This document shows, in pieces, positions 1 through 13,830 of a stretch of 64,000 nt of DNA. The stretch covers positions 28,644,108-28,708,107 of the forward strand of contig OZ018408.1 in the NCBI GenBank assembly GCA_963969595.1. The letters are read 5' to 3'. This DNA comes from Neckera pumila (taxonomy: Eukaryota; Streptophyta; Bryopsida; Hypnales; Neckeraceae). A program made the position numbers and the translations under genes. The notes under the pieces are model-generated. The model worked only from the letters and a program-made list of their open reading frames with translations. It did no database searches and was not told where the DNA came from. The stretch's first letter is position 1. Every line of letters starts with the position of its first letter.

Positions 1-1834
1 TCAATGGCTCGACAGAGAAGTATGCGGGTGTTTTGTTTGGTTTGGGGACAGATAAGCTTGACTGTTGAGTTCTGCTTGGGGCTGCAATTTGTGGCTCTTG
101 TAATCACTGCTTGCGGACAAAGTCCGTCATTTAATCTTGTCATTACTTACGCTTTTATACACCGTCTTGTCATCATCCCCTCTGTGTGACTCTTCTGTTT
201 CTTCCTGACATCCTGATGTGTATTGTATAAGTGCCTTTTTTTTGTATGATTTGCCTGTTTCCTTTACTTTCTTTGCTATAATGCAACCTCTCTAAGCACT
301 TATGAGGATACTAGATAATTAAGGTTTTGGAATCATCTAACTGCCGATTGCACTGCTTAAGCACATGGCTAGAGCTTTTTTGAAGCCGACTCGAGCTCAA
401 TGTATCTGTTAACCTAAGTCAATTTAGAGTTTCTTGGAATATAACTGACGAATATCTGCTTGTCACTCCCTTCACAGAGTACGGGCATATGGTTCCCTTG
501 TTGGATATTCTCTCAAGGGGTTATGAAAATGAGAGATTTTGAAGGCCAATGACCTCAGTCTGAGGCTTGGAAGAGTTCCAGATTGGAAGTTTGGGCATAA
601 TTTTAGAAAGCATATTGCAGATGTTGCCTTCTTGACATAACTCAGCTGCTGTTTGAACTGGTCTCTGTTTCTGCTGACTGAGCAGGGTTAGGGTTTTTGT
701 CTGGGTTAGTCCGTTTTGAATGCTAGTGCAATTCTGGGAGCGAACACTTTCATTTAGGTTATTTGTTCAAGGTGCTATGCAATATGAATTCAATTCGATA
801 GTGATAGTAGTCCCTACGTAGTTGTCATTGTCTGTGCTGTTGTTAGTGATTCAGGGAACAATGGAATAGACTGGATGTGAGATTTGACCATTTGGTATTT
901 CTTGTAATCGAAGATGCTTGGACCATGTTATGCTGTATCTGTATGTTCCTAAATTCTGGGTTTACGATTGTATCTTCTAAATTAGCTGTTAAATAAGTAT
1001 ACCGGTACTAAATAAAGAAGTGGACACTTCGAGGGGTACCTGAACAATGAGATCTTACTACAATCATGATCAACAAACAAGTTTCGGGAACGTGCTGGAG
1101 GCTGATATTTAGACCTACGGATCTCCTCATGGTACTGATCTTTCCTACAAATCTCCATCACTATTTTATCATGTGGTTCTAAAGATTGTTTGTATCCAAG
1201 GACCTGGTTGTCATGGAGCATTATGCATTTACTTCCTGATTAGTTTACTTCATGGCCTTACCACGTGATGCCTGTATTTTATCACCAAGTTCGGGAGTTG
1301 ATGCATTAGTACCTTCCCTTTGAATTCGTATATATAAGGCAAGAAGACATCCAAATGTGCCTCTTGATCACGTGTTCTCATCATGTACAACTATTTCAAT
1401 ATGTACCTATTGTTGAAGAAACAATTTCAGGATTACCAGAAACTTTGATCCTTCTTAACTTTTGTATATGGTATCCAAATGATGATAAATTCTTTGGAGC
1501 ATTGAAATCTTCTTTCATTTGCCAATGAGGATATTAAAAAAATTTGATCAATCTAATAATAGAAACTGTACACAGTAGAAAAAGTGGTGCTTTTAGGTGT
1601 TCCTAACTTCACTTGTTTAAATCCATAATTCTTTTCATAAAGTTTGATGGTATGGATAGTTTCTAAGCATCATGCAAAATGTATTCAATTTTCACGCAAA
1701 TTTTGATGAAGTTGAAGAAGCCATGTTATGCCAGGCATCCAAGTTTTGTCTCAAACCTGGTGGTCACTTAGGAGCTCAAACATTCTACATATCCTATCAT
1801 TGAGTGTAGTTATCAATTCTATTTTGACGGCGGG
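1..1834. other. Intergenic, no gene seen
   Basis: I see no coding region here that I can support. Open frames are short, with no recognisable domain. The stretch next to 1835 lies just 3' of the DUF1308 pseudogene and would have held its 3' UTR. Confidence 0.5.
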
Positions 1835-4416
1835 TTATTTCGTACCTAATCCCTCGGTTAAAGCACATGGTTGGTGTTGGATGATCGCCAAAGGCACTCC
1901 TTGTTGCTGCACGGCACGAACAAAGGACAAGTTGGCTTTCACTGTGGGTGCTTGCAGGAAGTCGCTGCTTCCGAAGACAAGCTTATGACGACGCTTGATT
2001 TTTCCGGTTTCAGGGAGTGCTTCCACTCGAGTGGCTGACAAGTTTGGCACCACCCTGCATAATTAAAATCACTGCATAATTAAAATCACTAAAATCACTA
2101 AAATCGTGCATAATTAACCCTGCATAATTAAAATCACTAAAATCGTGAGTCGAACAGTCATTTCCAGTCCTAAAATTGAAAGAAAACCACCTAATGAATC
2201 AAATTATCCAGTACAAGAGAGAAGTAGTTGCTTACTTCAGTTGGCTCAGCAATATTTGTGCTCGCTGCTTTTCACGAGGTCCTCCATTTATAAGAATAAT
2301 GGACGTGAACTCGTCGTATACATACTCACAACTCACAGGTAGCTTGCCAATTAACATTTCTTCAAACTGAGGAAGAAAGGGTTCATCGAGTTCTACTAGT
2401 GCCTGTCATCGCAAAAAAAGGTCAGCCTGATTATAAATATTGCCAGAGGTGACAATACAAAAGAGTTGAAGGATGGTGACCCACACCTGCTCGTACACAG
2501 AAGTTAGCCATTCCTGGAAACCGCTTCTCCCTTTCCTCTGTAGTCATTCTAAGTAAGTGCACGGCACCACCATTAGTCAGCTCTGATACAACGGCAACCA
2601 AAGCAGTTGTATCCAAATTGAGAATCTTTCTGTCTTGTTGGAGTTGATCAAGTTCTCCATGATGTCTTGCTCAAAGGTTCTTGATGGCTGCCCAACATGG
2701 AGATGAACCAGCAACAGAGAATTCACCTTTAATATTCTCTCCTTGAAAACTGTCAGCTGCAAGAACATATTTCGAAGCAAGATTCTCTACACAGTATTTG
2801 CTACACAATTGTGTCGAAGGGGTGATCCGAATCCAATAGCTCATCCAGCGTTGAATATTACTTGTTGGCAAGTGTATATCCACCCATTCTCCATCTTCAA
2901 CCTCTTAAAAATTGCAGATCGAGCTTGAAAAAAGATCTCCATCCCCTAAACCACTATCGGACAAATTGATGGCCTGAAACTCTTCTAGCAATTTCTGCTC
3001 TCAAATCCATCACGTACAAGCAGCACAACTGCCGATGGTCGTGCCGTTGAGACCAAAGATGCAACATACAATAATGAAGACACCCGAGTATGGAGACCCT
3101 TCTTCTTCTTATTATTAGCAAACCATAGCCTGTTCTGCGTGCTGCTACTCATCACAACCACCCATACGGGTTCTCCAAGAAGAGTACAGACTTATCAACT
3201 GCATCCCCACGGAATTATCAATTGCACTTGCGAAACGGCTAACGGCTAACAGAAGATGCCTCATCCTTCCCATCATCCGCACGATTTTCCTCTGATGACA
3301 AACTTGGGGAAGATATCTGGAAAGATTTCAAAGTAGCAGTAGCACCAGTAACTTGACAACTTTTCTTTTGAAGAACAAACAAAATTCCTTCCAGATGTCC
3401 AAAGTTTGAGCTGCATTCAAACCGAGATGGTTTGATTAATGGTCGAATCTGTTCAAGAAAGACATGAGAATTTTCATTATATGGGTTGTCGAAAGGCGAT
3501 TCTTGCCATCGGCAAGACGAGGCAATTCTCCAATAATACTATGAAAGGGTTAGTACTTTTGGCAAGAGTTAAAAATCACACAGGGCTAAAAAGAGCTAAA
3601 AAATGGAAAGAAAGAAGAGAACCTCGAAGATGAAGTCGTAAATGAAGTCGAATGCCCCCTTTATTAGACCTCAGGATTTTAATTACCAATGTCATATGAA
3701 CCTCATTCTCTAGTATAAAAGCCCGATTATGAAAGAGCTACATAGTTCCAAAGTAGGCTGGTACACAATAGTCCATTTCTAATAGGAAATCAAAGATAAC
3801 CGCTATCACTAATGGAAATCCTACAGAGGTATTGTAAACACGTCACTTACCAATTGTACAGCCATTTATGGCAGTTTCTAATGCCAATTGTCTCATGCTT
3901 ACTAAAAAACTTAAGCATGGGTGGGTTTTCTACTAATGAATGTAACGTGAATACCGATTAGGATTGAATTGCACAAAAATTTAGCAGGGTTACAACCACA
4001 AAAAATTCCAAGCTAAAACATTCACTAGCTCACAGAATTTATATCAGTCTAATCGACTGACATAGTGGCGAGAGAATTCCACGTCTTGAAATTGTATTGA
4101 AATTTGTATTGAAATTAGCTGCCTGATACTTTCCAATTCAAACTCCACAAAGTCAAAGAAAAAATTGCCATATGGAACACTCTTCCATAAAAATTCAGAA
4201 CAGCACCGACCTGCTCAGATGCGCATCGGCGACAGCAGTTCTGTCCTGAGCAGCCAACCGATCCACAAAGTTGCGCTCAGCTTGCACGGCCTTGAGTAAA
4301 CGCGCCCGGGAGTCCGACGTGAGGACGTGCGAAGGCAGTCGGCTCAAGTTCGTCCACAACGAAGTTCCCGTTTGCTGCAACTCCTGAAGTGCCGTGTCCG
4401 CAGAAGCGTCCACCAT
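1835..4416 (-). pseudogene. DUF1308 (UPF0415/C7orf25-like) gene, disrupted
   Basis: Minus-strand pieces follow the order of the plant DUF1308 family, whose function is uncharacterised. Exon 1 (4416-4211) gives an N-terminus with SRLPSHVLTSDSRARLLKAV. A GT donor joins it in phase to 3410, giving SSNFGHLEGILFVLQ. Further fragments are GEPVWVVV (about 3140), TARPSAVVLLVRDGFE (about 3040), EDGEWVDIHLP (about 2900) and LNLDTTALVAVVSELTNGG (2625-2570). The last two exons (about 2409-2240 and 2057-1835) are intact and correctly phased; they read FLPQFEEMLIGKLP and then HKLVFGSSDFLQAPTVKAN. The middle is broken: a TAG at 3239-3241 beside a 7-bp tandem duplication (ACGGCTA twice), an AG duplication that shifts the frame near 3000, a TAA near 2911, and an in-frame TGA at 2671-2673. 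Unusual splicing could rescue some of these, but several independent lesions favour a pseudogene. Family recognition is from memory. Confidence 0.72.
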
Positions 4417-5710
4417 GACCACCGCCTTCACTGCAAATTCGAAACAACCCACGCCTTCTTCGCAACCATAACTTCAGCAGGTTTACGTGTGGAACTTCAG
4501 CAGTAAGAGATGACCTAAACAAACCACCAAAAGCACTCCTCCCATTAGGGTTTGGCATTTAAATTTCGAGGTCTATCGATCGACTTTTACTTCGACGTTG
4601 ATCCCCTCACTCGAACCCCTCACCAGATATACTTATCCTGAACCGAAACCGATGATTGCAGAACGTAAAAGGCTTCTCCTTGCGACGTACCCAATTAACC
4701 CATATCGGTTGTCCGATTCGATGTCGCTTTGTTTATATAGGAGTCCACCGCGAGATTCTGGTATCGGCATTGTGAAGGGGTGCTTCAGTGATCTTGAAGA
4801 TCATTCTGAGTGAAATTCCCCGAGCGATGATCAGGCAGAGATGCCATCCCGAAAGGGAAGACCCGTTGGTCGAGGCCTGTCCAGTGGCAGAGAAAACGTT
4901 GTGGTCGAGCCCTTGGTGGCAGGCTTCGCAGCGGTAGCTTGCTACAGCACAGTCATGCAACCCCACCCTCGCATGGGGTGAACAGAATGGGGATTACTCT
5001 CGCCATGCCAACTCTTTTTGTAAAGTCAGGTTTAGGCAATCAAATTTCTTTTTGTAGTACAATGCATAGTATAATTAATTGACAATAATATTGAATTCAA
5101 AAAATTCACCAAAAATGGAATTTTGCTTTTTTGAAACTGAAATTTGATATGCTTGATTGGGATTTGCGTAAGAGTTGAGGGTTAGTTATAAAATAAAATA
5201 TTCCAATTTTTTTCTATACATTGCAATTAAAATTGGAAAGGCTCAAATTAGCAATTTGTAAATGAATTAGACCTAATTATATTAGAAGACACTCTGGTGC
5301 AGGGCACATTCTATACAGGAGCGAGCTCTTCGACAAGGTTCAGTGTAGAATGCGCCTGCACCATGCATTCCCTAACATTAAGAGCAGTTCCCACGACATT
5401 TCTATGAAGTTTTTGCAGGAATCGGTCCTGAAGCCAAAACCAACAGTTGTTGCCAATTCTACTCATGAATATTTCCTTCAAAATGGCCGAATTGGTAAAG
5501 GTTGCTACTAACGTAAAGGGTTTTCAACAAACCTACAATTTTGTAAGTGATTCTAAATAGCCCCCACAAGGTGGGTAACCCCAAATGCTCGAGTGACCTA
5601 AAACTTGCCATCATCACTCTAGGGTGCATCTTCAAAATCAATATGTATGTATGTATGTAAAAGAAACAAATAAATAGTTCCTATCATTAAACTTTGACTA
5701 TTTATAATAA
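4417..5710. other. Intergenic, former promoter side of the DUF1308 locus
   Basis: The sequence is more GC-rich up to about 5000 and AT-rich after that. I see no supported gene. It holds one short hairpin, listed separately. Confidence 0.4.
5295..5363. repeat. Imperfect hairpin
   Basis: TGGTGCAGGGCACATTCTAT at 5295 pairs with the segment at 5343-5363, whose reverse complement begins TGGTGCAGGCGCATTCTAC. The loop is about 25 bp. This is probably a small inverted-repeat element end. No function can be assigned. Confidence 0.5.
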
Positions 5711-6250
5711 TTGCATATGGTATCTAAATGTCGCGTTCTGTGAAACCTCATTTCACTTGCCAACAAAACAAAAAAATATAAAAACGTGACTAATCTAAAA
5801 GCAATAAGTAAGCACAAAAACAAAAAGCTAGTGGCAATATTTGGGGGATCCACCTTAAATTCAGTAGTGTAGGATAGAGCAACTATTTCTTAAAAGAGAC
5901 AACCTACTTGCCTTCCATATATTTAAAAAATTATCCCCCATGATCCCACACAAAAAAAGTTTCCGAAAAACCTCCATAATATTTGCATATGAGTATATGG
6001 TATCTATGTGATGCGTTCTATAGTGTCTTGGTACTTTCTTTCACTTGCCAACAAGAAAATATGAAAATTTGACTAGTCTAAAAATATTAAGTAAACACAA
6101 AAGTAAATAGTGTCAATATTGGGGTTATCCAACTTATATTCAAAGGTGTGGGATAGAGCAACTACAATATCTCCTAAAAGAGACAACTTGCTTGCCTTCC
6201 AAATGTTTAAAAAATATCCCCTTGGATCCCTCACAAGATTTTTTCTTACA
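5711..6250. repeat. Tandem direct duplication, about 270 bp twice
   Basis: Unit 1 (about 5711-5982) and unit 2 (about 5984-6250) share ordered blocks: TTGCATATG, TTCACTTGCCAACAA, GACTAATCTAAAA or GACTAGTCTAAAA, GGATAGAGCAACTA, AAAAGAGACAAC and TTGCCTTCCA. The copies have clearly diverged, so the duplication is old. It is non-coding. Confidence 0.75.
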
Positions 6251-6519
6251 ACCTCCTTTGGATATATGGTATATACTATTATGATGATAACGATACATGT
6301 ATATAAACTTGGAGTATGGATATTGATATTATATACAAATTTTGGTATTTGAGTATGGTATATGCGATATATACATACATATAAGAGATGGCATACAGTC
6401 ACGCATAACATATATCAATTGTTATCATGTATGCATTTAGAAAAAAATATGTGGTGAGGAATAATGAAAAGTAGATAAAATTTCTATTCTTTTAATATAA
6501 AGGGCGGGGGAGGGAAGGG

Positions 6520-7040
6520 CTTTGGTTTCCCTTTTGAATTGTTATCCAAATATACAACAGTGCACTTTAAAGGAACATATTTTTGTGAAAATCTTTCAAT
6601 ATGATGTTTTTTTTGTGCTTAGTGGAAGACAAGAGAGTTGAAATTGTATGTGTAAAATTTCAAAATATTTCAAGCATTTTTCCATTCATAGTGGAGCTTG
6701 CAATACATGGTGGTCATTGAAATGAGAGCAATGTTTGTAAAAAAAAAAGAATGGAACACTTGTCTTCTCCTTGAACTTTTTGGCTCTTCTCTTTTTGTGG
6801 TGGATGTAACCTTTTTGAGATAGGCAAGAATCACATTGGTTGGCTGACTTTTTGGTCCATGCCCAAACCAAATCTCAAAAACAACACTACACTATTTAAC
6901 TTTCAAAATTTTCAGGGAAATAAACTCTAAATTTGATGAAACTATCGACATTGGATTTATAACCCAATCTATTTTTTAGAAGTTATTTTTATTTTTTTTA
7001 AATTCAAAATTTTGAAAACGAGCAGCTCAAAAAGGAGGAT
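6520..7040. repeat. Third, diverged copy of a dispersed repeat
   Basis: This segment matches 49.2-49.7 kb and 60.9-61.4 kb. Shared blocks include GTCATTGAAATGA, CACTTGTCTTCTCCTTGA and TTGGTTGGCTGACTTTTTGG. The other two copies lie inside the tandem duplication; this one lies about 42 kb away. It is non-coding. Confidence 0.65.
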
Positions 7041-10000
7041 TAGCGACCAAAAAATGTTAGCTTGGTTTATTAGAGATTAACTCTGAAATGCCTATTGATA
7101 ACCATATGTTTAAACCTTAAAATCCTCTATTTTGGATGCTCTATTTTGCCAATGAAAATGAATGGAATTTATGATGATTTTTTTTTAGGGATAAAATCAT
7201 AAGGCTTCTACAAGTGGATAAAATTCTATATTTTTTTTAAGATAATTTTTAATAATCATTATTTTTTTTAGAAAAAGTGAAAGAAATTCATATCAAAAAT
7301 ATAATAAGCGTAAAAAATATGAAAGTTTTACCATTGGTAATGAACATTTTGGTGTAAATTTATTTATTTCGTCATTCTATAATTAAAAATTGTGATAATA
7401 GGCTGAAAGTTCAATTGGTCATTAATTATTCAATTGGGAGAATTTTTGAAATTATCAAATAGGAAAAAAAACTAGGCTTAGTAAGCTTTGTTTTATTAAT
7501 TGGACTCAAATTCAAAAAAAAACATTTTAAGGTAAAAAATTTAAACGAGAATTTTCAAGGAGGAAGAAATTGCCAAATAGACTAAAAAGGCAATTTTGTA
7601 ATTTGTTGATCTTTAATCATTTTTTTCTCTAGAAAATTTTGTTATTGCTCAAAAAAGAGTTTTTTTATTTCTACATAGTACATACTTACTCAATAAATTC
7701 TCAAACAAAATTGGATGAAAATCATGTTTTTTTCAATAAAAGCAGGTTTAGTTTGACCTTTTCATTAGCTACTTTGGGCTTACTTAGGCATTTCAAGTTA
7801 ACCAATAGTGACCTTTTAAAATGCCCAATGCATAATATGAACTCTTAATTTTACCTAATCGCAAACCAAATTTCTATCTAAAACTAATTGTCAATTTTGT
7901 ATTTAGAACTTGAGGAAGTAATTAAAATGACTATTGAGGGTTGCTACTATTCAAGCATCAATTTATGTTGCTTCAAGATTCCAAATGTGTTGTATCCTAA
8001 GGCGTAATCACCAATTGTAGGAGCCTACAAAGTGTTGCTTTTTGAAACTTTATAATATATTTTCCCAGTAACAAAATACACCAAATTCTACTTGCAACAT
8101 CTTTTCAATGTAAAGCAACAAAGTCAATGAAAAATACTAAAAGAAATACAAATGTGTAAAGGATTACACTCTTTTATCCTTTGTTCTTACAAACAAAGTA
8201 CAATATATTATTACATTGTGCAATTTATTGTAGCAAGAGCTGAAGGACAAAGGAAAAAGTCTCTATAGTGGTTTTTACCTCACCTCTTCAATCATCTTCA
8301 ATTTAATACAAATAGACATGTGCTCCTAATTCTTTATTGTTTGCTATATTATATATAACAAATCATACATTACCAATAAGATAGCCACCATTTTTATTGA
8401 ACCTAATTGGAAACCCAAATCATAACATTCTCATGGAGACTCTATAACTCATATATGCATCAATAATCTTGGTGCAATTGTAGAATTCATTATGAGCCTA
8501 ATGGACTTGATGCAAGGTCTGTATTAAACAAACTTTAATTTCATTCTAGCCTATACAAATAGGTTGCAATTACAATAGAAGTGTTTGGACAAGTGAGTGA
8601 ATTTCAAAATTTCTCGAGGCAATGATTAAATAGTGTAGATGTTAGATGATTATTTGACAAAATTTAATAAAAATCACATGACATGCAATGAATGAAAACC
8701 TTAGGGAAGCCATTAGCTTAGATGTTTAGTATATAGGTGAAAGTAGGGGATATTTATGGGGGCTATTTACCTAATATTTCATAATTTGATGTATCCTATT
8801 GTTAAAAATATTCTAAATTGCCATTTATTATAGTATCCTACATTATTTATATTAGACTTTTGAGTTCCATTTTTTGGACCCTATATTCGATTTAAAAATT
8901 AGAATTAATAGGCATTGTATGACTTTTTTTCTTATTATTGTTTTTTATCTTTTTTTCTTTAATCTTTTGTCCTTTTTCTTTTAAATCTGTCTATATGGTT
9001 ACTGGAAACTACACTAGTAGAAATTCCATTTTTTCTTGTTGATTTGGTCGCATTGATCTAGGTCACTTTTCTGTTGATTTGAATAGTAATCTATTGAAGC
9101 AAAAGTTCAATATGTTCGAACAAATGACCAAACAAATACATTCACAGACTATAAAAATGCACTCTAATTGTGTCAAACAACTTAGTGCTAATTATCTACA
9201 ATATATTCTAATATTACAATATAACAAACAAGCATCGACATACAAGCATCAACAACATCTATCGTTTATACATTCATCATAAAACAATACAAGTGCACTA
9301 ATAAATGCACTAATGGTCTTAGTCAAACTTTAAATGAGTGAAAATGAGTCTACTACCACAGAAAACGTCTATCCTACAACAATTCTTTAAGAAGATAGCT
9401 AAATAATTCATTAGAATACAAAAAAAAATTGGAATCTTTACATATAATTCTCAAGGCAACTAGAGCCCCTCATTCAAGGTTCATGAATAATTTAGGACAA
9501 ATAATGTGTCATTTTTTGTCCATCTCTTTTTAAAAAAAATATTAAATATCCACTCTACAAAATTATATTTCCTTACATATTATTGTCCATCTATAATTTT
9601 TCGACATAAAACCTAATACATGGTATTAAGTATTATCCTATATTAATAATAATACCCTACATGTAATTCTAAACACTCTATATTAGATATGATATTTTTT
9701 TAAATTTTGTATACAATAAATGTATAATATCCTATCTTAGATCTTATGTGGTTTCTAAATATGTGCATTAAATTACTTCCTTTAGATGAAAATGCCCTTA
9801 AAATTAGTCACTAGTAGGTGCTATAAATTGAAAATCCCGGAAGTGATGTGCATAGTAGTAAATATGTACCAAAGTTGTGCACACCACAATCTTTTCAATG
9901 CAAATATTTTTTGAGGCTACAAAAATTCTTGTGCTACAAATTTTTTTGAGTTTACAAGTGATTTACTTTGAGTATGATAAAAGCACATAGTAGGGTAATT

Positions 10001-11812
10001 GCAAAAATATCTTGCTGATTTTGTTCCACTTTGGCTTATTTTTTGCTAGTATTCACTATACTATGGCCTTTTAAAAAAACATAAAAAAGTAAAAGAATAA
10101 AATAAATATTATAGTACAAAAAATAACAAATCACCAAAATTTGAGACCTAAGAAAATGTAGGTAAAAATTTATTCAAAGAAAATTGAGTGACACAAGTTT
10201 TGAATAAAATAGACACTTTAACATTTTAATTTGTAAAATTAGGAAAAATCATTTACAAAGCAACAAAAAATTGATCATTTGGGGGACTTTATGGTGATGA
10301 TAATTTTACCAAAAGAATGATGTTGAAACCATCTTTAATGTTCAGAAGTGTGCATGCAAGGGAGCTCTATTTGCATGAACAAGGAAGACATAGAGTAATA
10401 CATTTTTTGATGCCCTTCAATAGAAACATGTTTACCTATTGGGAGAATAGACCACAAAAATATAACTCTAAATCATTAATTTTGGATACTCCATAGTTCT
10501 ACCCCACCCCCACCCCCACCCCCACCCCCACCCCCACCCCCTAAATCTCAAAACGTAACAAATTTGTTAAATTGATTTTTAAATATTTAAAAAATATAAA
10601 ATGTAATTACAAAAAAGGCAACTATGTCCAATAAAGATTTCAAGTTCATACAAGTTGTGATTCAAAAGCTTTGCAAAGAAAGGTTCCAACACTTCTTTTG
10701 TTTGTGGCAAATAATCAATCCTGATGTTTCTTGCAATGATCTTGTAAAATACTTTTATTTCCTATTTTTGTTATATTTTTTTTATTCAAATGTCCCTCTT
10801 GAAGCCGTATTTTTTTTCTTCTTCTAATGGGTGATTGCAAAGAACTTGTTTCTTTGTGTCCCCTTGCCCCAGGATAGGTTTGTAGCTTCTTACTTATAAC
10901 TTTTGATTCATATATTTGTTTTGTATGCAATTTGATATAAAGGTACATGTAGTAGTTGTAGACTTTGAATAAATTATTTCCATTTTTTTTTGTCTATCTT
11001 TGATAATTGGAAAGGGTGTTTGTACTATTTTCAATCCATATATGCAAATTTGAAGGTCAAGATTGAGAAACAAAGATTTCTATAAAAATTACACAGGCCC
11101 ACAAAGTAATAATCTAAAAATAATCAAGTGTCTACCTTCTACATGTGCTCAAAGTGCCCTACCTTTGCGCATGTGCAAAAAAATTAAGAAAAACATTATT
11201 ACTTTTTCATAATACTAACTATAGACTATTGAATGTTTCTTGTTTCTTTATTCTTTGTAAAAAAGATTCGGAAGTAGAAATCTTTAATTTGCAAAAACAA
11301 ATTATACAAAGACACTTTTGTAGAATGTAGCGTAAATTTTATTTTATAAAAAAACGATTTTGATTAACCTTAAAATGCTACCTAGATTGAAATATAAATA
11401 CAAAAGCAATTGATTGGGCATTTAATCGCTAAGAAAGTTGGCATCTAGTGGATGGATGATGAACATTTTCAAAAGCATCTTATAGGTACATCCAATTACG
11501 TTAAAAACAACAACTTGTATTTATTCTTCAATAATGTGACTAGCTTAGTACCTCTGAATGCATCATGATTTTTTTATTATAGTTTTAAGGAAAAACATGC
11601 CAAAATAAAGATTTAAATTGTGTTTGAGTTCATATCAAAACTAATTGAGTTAGCACATTTCCATAAAAACTACTTATATTGCTGGTAGTTTGGTAACTAT
11701 AAAGGTTTAGAAGTTAAAACTATTTTTGTTTAAGTGGCTTAAGAGTTTAATCAAATTTAAAATATTTCTCATATTATGGATACTATAAACAAGAGCAAAA
11801 GCAAGGAGTATA
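7041..11812. other. AT-rich intergenic DNA, no gene seen
   Basis: This is nearly 5 kb of AT-rich sequence with homopolymer runs. Open frames are short and of low complexity, and I recognise no domain or RNA gene. Confidence 0.5.
10501..10541. repeat. (CCCCCA)n microsatellite
   Basis: About six to seven tandem copies of a C-rich hexamer stand out in otherwise AT-rich DNA. Confidence 0.9.
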
Positions 11813-11816
11813 TTAA

Positions 11817-12724
11817 CTCCTAAAAGCCCATTGCCCCTTTATGAGACAAATGCGCTTTTGAGCAGGTACCGACGGGGAGAAATTTTTTGAAACCTTTTTT
11901 GGAGGTAGAAAAGCTGATTAGCTTCCTGGAATTATAATTTTTTTCACAATCGGTGCCTAGGAACAAAAAGTATGACCAAATAAACTCAAAACAAGGGACA
12001 AAGGGCAGCGCGGGCAGCAAAAAAATTTGCACTTTTTTCTTTATTTTTTTTGGTATTTTTTTCTCTTAGATTATATCGTTGTCTATCTTAAAAGCTTTGA
12101 TTCATTTCATTTGGATTTGTTATGAGAAAATTATGGACATTCTTGTTTTTTGGACAGTTAGAGCATTTTTTTGAAAAAAATAACTTGTAGGACTCATTTT
12201 TTAATGTAATTTTTCAAATTTTTCAAATTTTTTTTCGGCATGGTTTAGTTTACTTGCTAGAACAATCTCACCATTGGGATTAATGCATTTTAATTCCATC
12301 TAAAATATATGAATATTTTAGATTTTCCTTCTATCTCGTACCTACTTCTACTTAACAATTTTTATAATAATGAAAATTTAGTTTTTTTTCTTTTTTTCTT
12401 CTTTTTGGTAGATTGTCAAATCAATTCTCTACTATAAACATTTAAAGCTCAAAACTCTGCAATGCAAAAATTTTAAGTTAAAAATGTTCAAAGTCAAAAA
12501 ATCCAATCCCACAATATGCTGAAAAACTTGTTTTTTTCGCTTTAAACATAGATATCATGCAATCCGTGTGGTCAAAAATTCTGAAATTTTTTCCACACAT
12601 TCTTATACTAGTTAGGTGTGGAATCCTATGGTTAGATGTGCAAAAAATATTTTTTAATTTTTTTTCACTCTTTGCTAAAAAAATGGCAGTTTTTGGTAGA
12701 AAAAAGGCCTCGGGCCTTTAGGGG
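11817..12724. mobile_element. TTAA-flanked element, subfamily A, copy 1
   Basis: The element is 908 bp and flanked by TTAA at 11813-11816 and 12725-12728. Its ends are CTCCTAAAAG (mutated from CCCCTAAAG) and CCTTTAGGGG. It shares the subfamily A body with copies at 22.9, 45.3, 56.4 and 61.9 kb, including GAGCAGGTACC near the left end, AACTTGTAGGACTCATTTTT and AATCTCACCATTGGGATTA. There is no coding potential. A related empty site lies near 24815 (CTAA in place of TTAA). Confidence 0.85.
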
Positions 12725-12728
12725 TTAA

Positions 12729-13331
12729 AATCAAAAAGCTAAAATATATAAAGAAAAAACTAGATTTCAAGAGATATATTATCAAGACTAAGTATCTCCT
12801 TAGTCTGAACATCCTTATACACTACTACCTCAGAGCATTTCCACCAATGAGTTCCTTATCCTTATCATTATGGAAGTTACTCATCCAGGAAGATGGGCCC
12901 CTTCCTAGCAATCCTTCCCTAAATCCAACCAAATTATCCACATAAATACATGATGGTAAATGGCCTTGAAGGTGATGGCCTGATGGGATTCTTGAGAGGA
13001 AATGTAATATTTGAGTGTTGGACAATAAGATACCTTCTATTACTACTTTAGATAGTAGGGTTTAGTTCACATATTAAAATTATTCACACATTATAATTAT
13101 TCAAAGAATTCACCAATGTTCTATTTCATTAGTTTAGGAGGTGTACCCTCTACATTTACATAAAAAAATATTTTATTACTTTTACAAGTAATGAAGAAGT
13201 CACATAAACCTTAGTGCTATTGTCTTGTTATAAATTAATACTATGACTTGAACCTAAACCTTGACCTACAAACTCATTCTTCCCTTCTTTGTCCAATAAT
13301 GCTTGATAAGGTCATTTCTACAGTTAAAGAA
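12729..13331. other. Spacer next to the Harbinger remnant
   Basis: The first 100 bp (to about 12830) match 24838-24940, a second diverged copy beside the gypsy remnant. The shared text includes TTAGTCT and TACTACTACCT. This repeat may be an old LTR or element end; I cannot tell which. I see no gene in the rest. Confidence 0.35.
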
Positions 13332-13514
13332 TCATAATTCATTCTTTATTTTCTTTGATCCTTCCCAGTACTTAGCAAATATTACCCCACATTTTGCAAG
13401 TGGGGCATCACTTTTTTCATAATCAACAAGAGAAAGTCTATCATCCTTTTCATTTTCAAGAATCATGTTATGTATAATTATACATGCCATGACTATATCG
13501 TCAATTATGTGCAA
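13332..13514 (-). pseudogene. PIF/Harbinger transposase C-terminal remnant
   Basis: The minus frame reads HIIDDIVMACIIIHNMILEN, which matches the conserved C-terminal block of plant PIF/Harbinger (DDE_Tnp_4) transposases, where an ACxxxHNMI motif sits near the third catalytic acidic residue. Only about 60 residues are left; the upstream DDE domain is not visible. It lies 3' of a Harbinger-type accessory ORF (13831-20071) in the same orientation, the usual arrangement for this superfamily. Confidence 0.6.
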
Positions 13515-13830
13515 TTTCTATTGTCTGTTTGACTGCTGTAAAACACCCCTCTTTATTTGTAAAACTCCTAAGCAATGTTTTATGTCTTTCCTAGTAGCCT
13601 TTTAAATTTTTTTGCAAACTGTGCATTCTTTTGTTTTCTGCTCCATGCAGAGTTTGTACAAAAACCGCCCATGGTGGATAAATTGAATATGTTAGCAAAA
13701 AATATCCACTATGTTGATTACCATTCACCTCAAAGTTTAGACTATGAGCTTGATTTTGGAGAAAATTATGCAAGACTGAGCTACTATCTAAAATATTTTT
13801 GTCATTGTTGGTAAATTACAATGTGCAATA

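Noticed and set aside
5295..5363. Hairpin as a miRNA precursor
   Set aside because: It is short and mismatched, and nothing in the sequence shows processing or a target.
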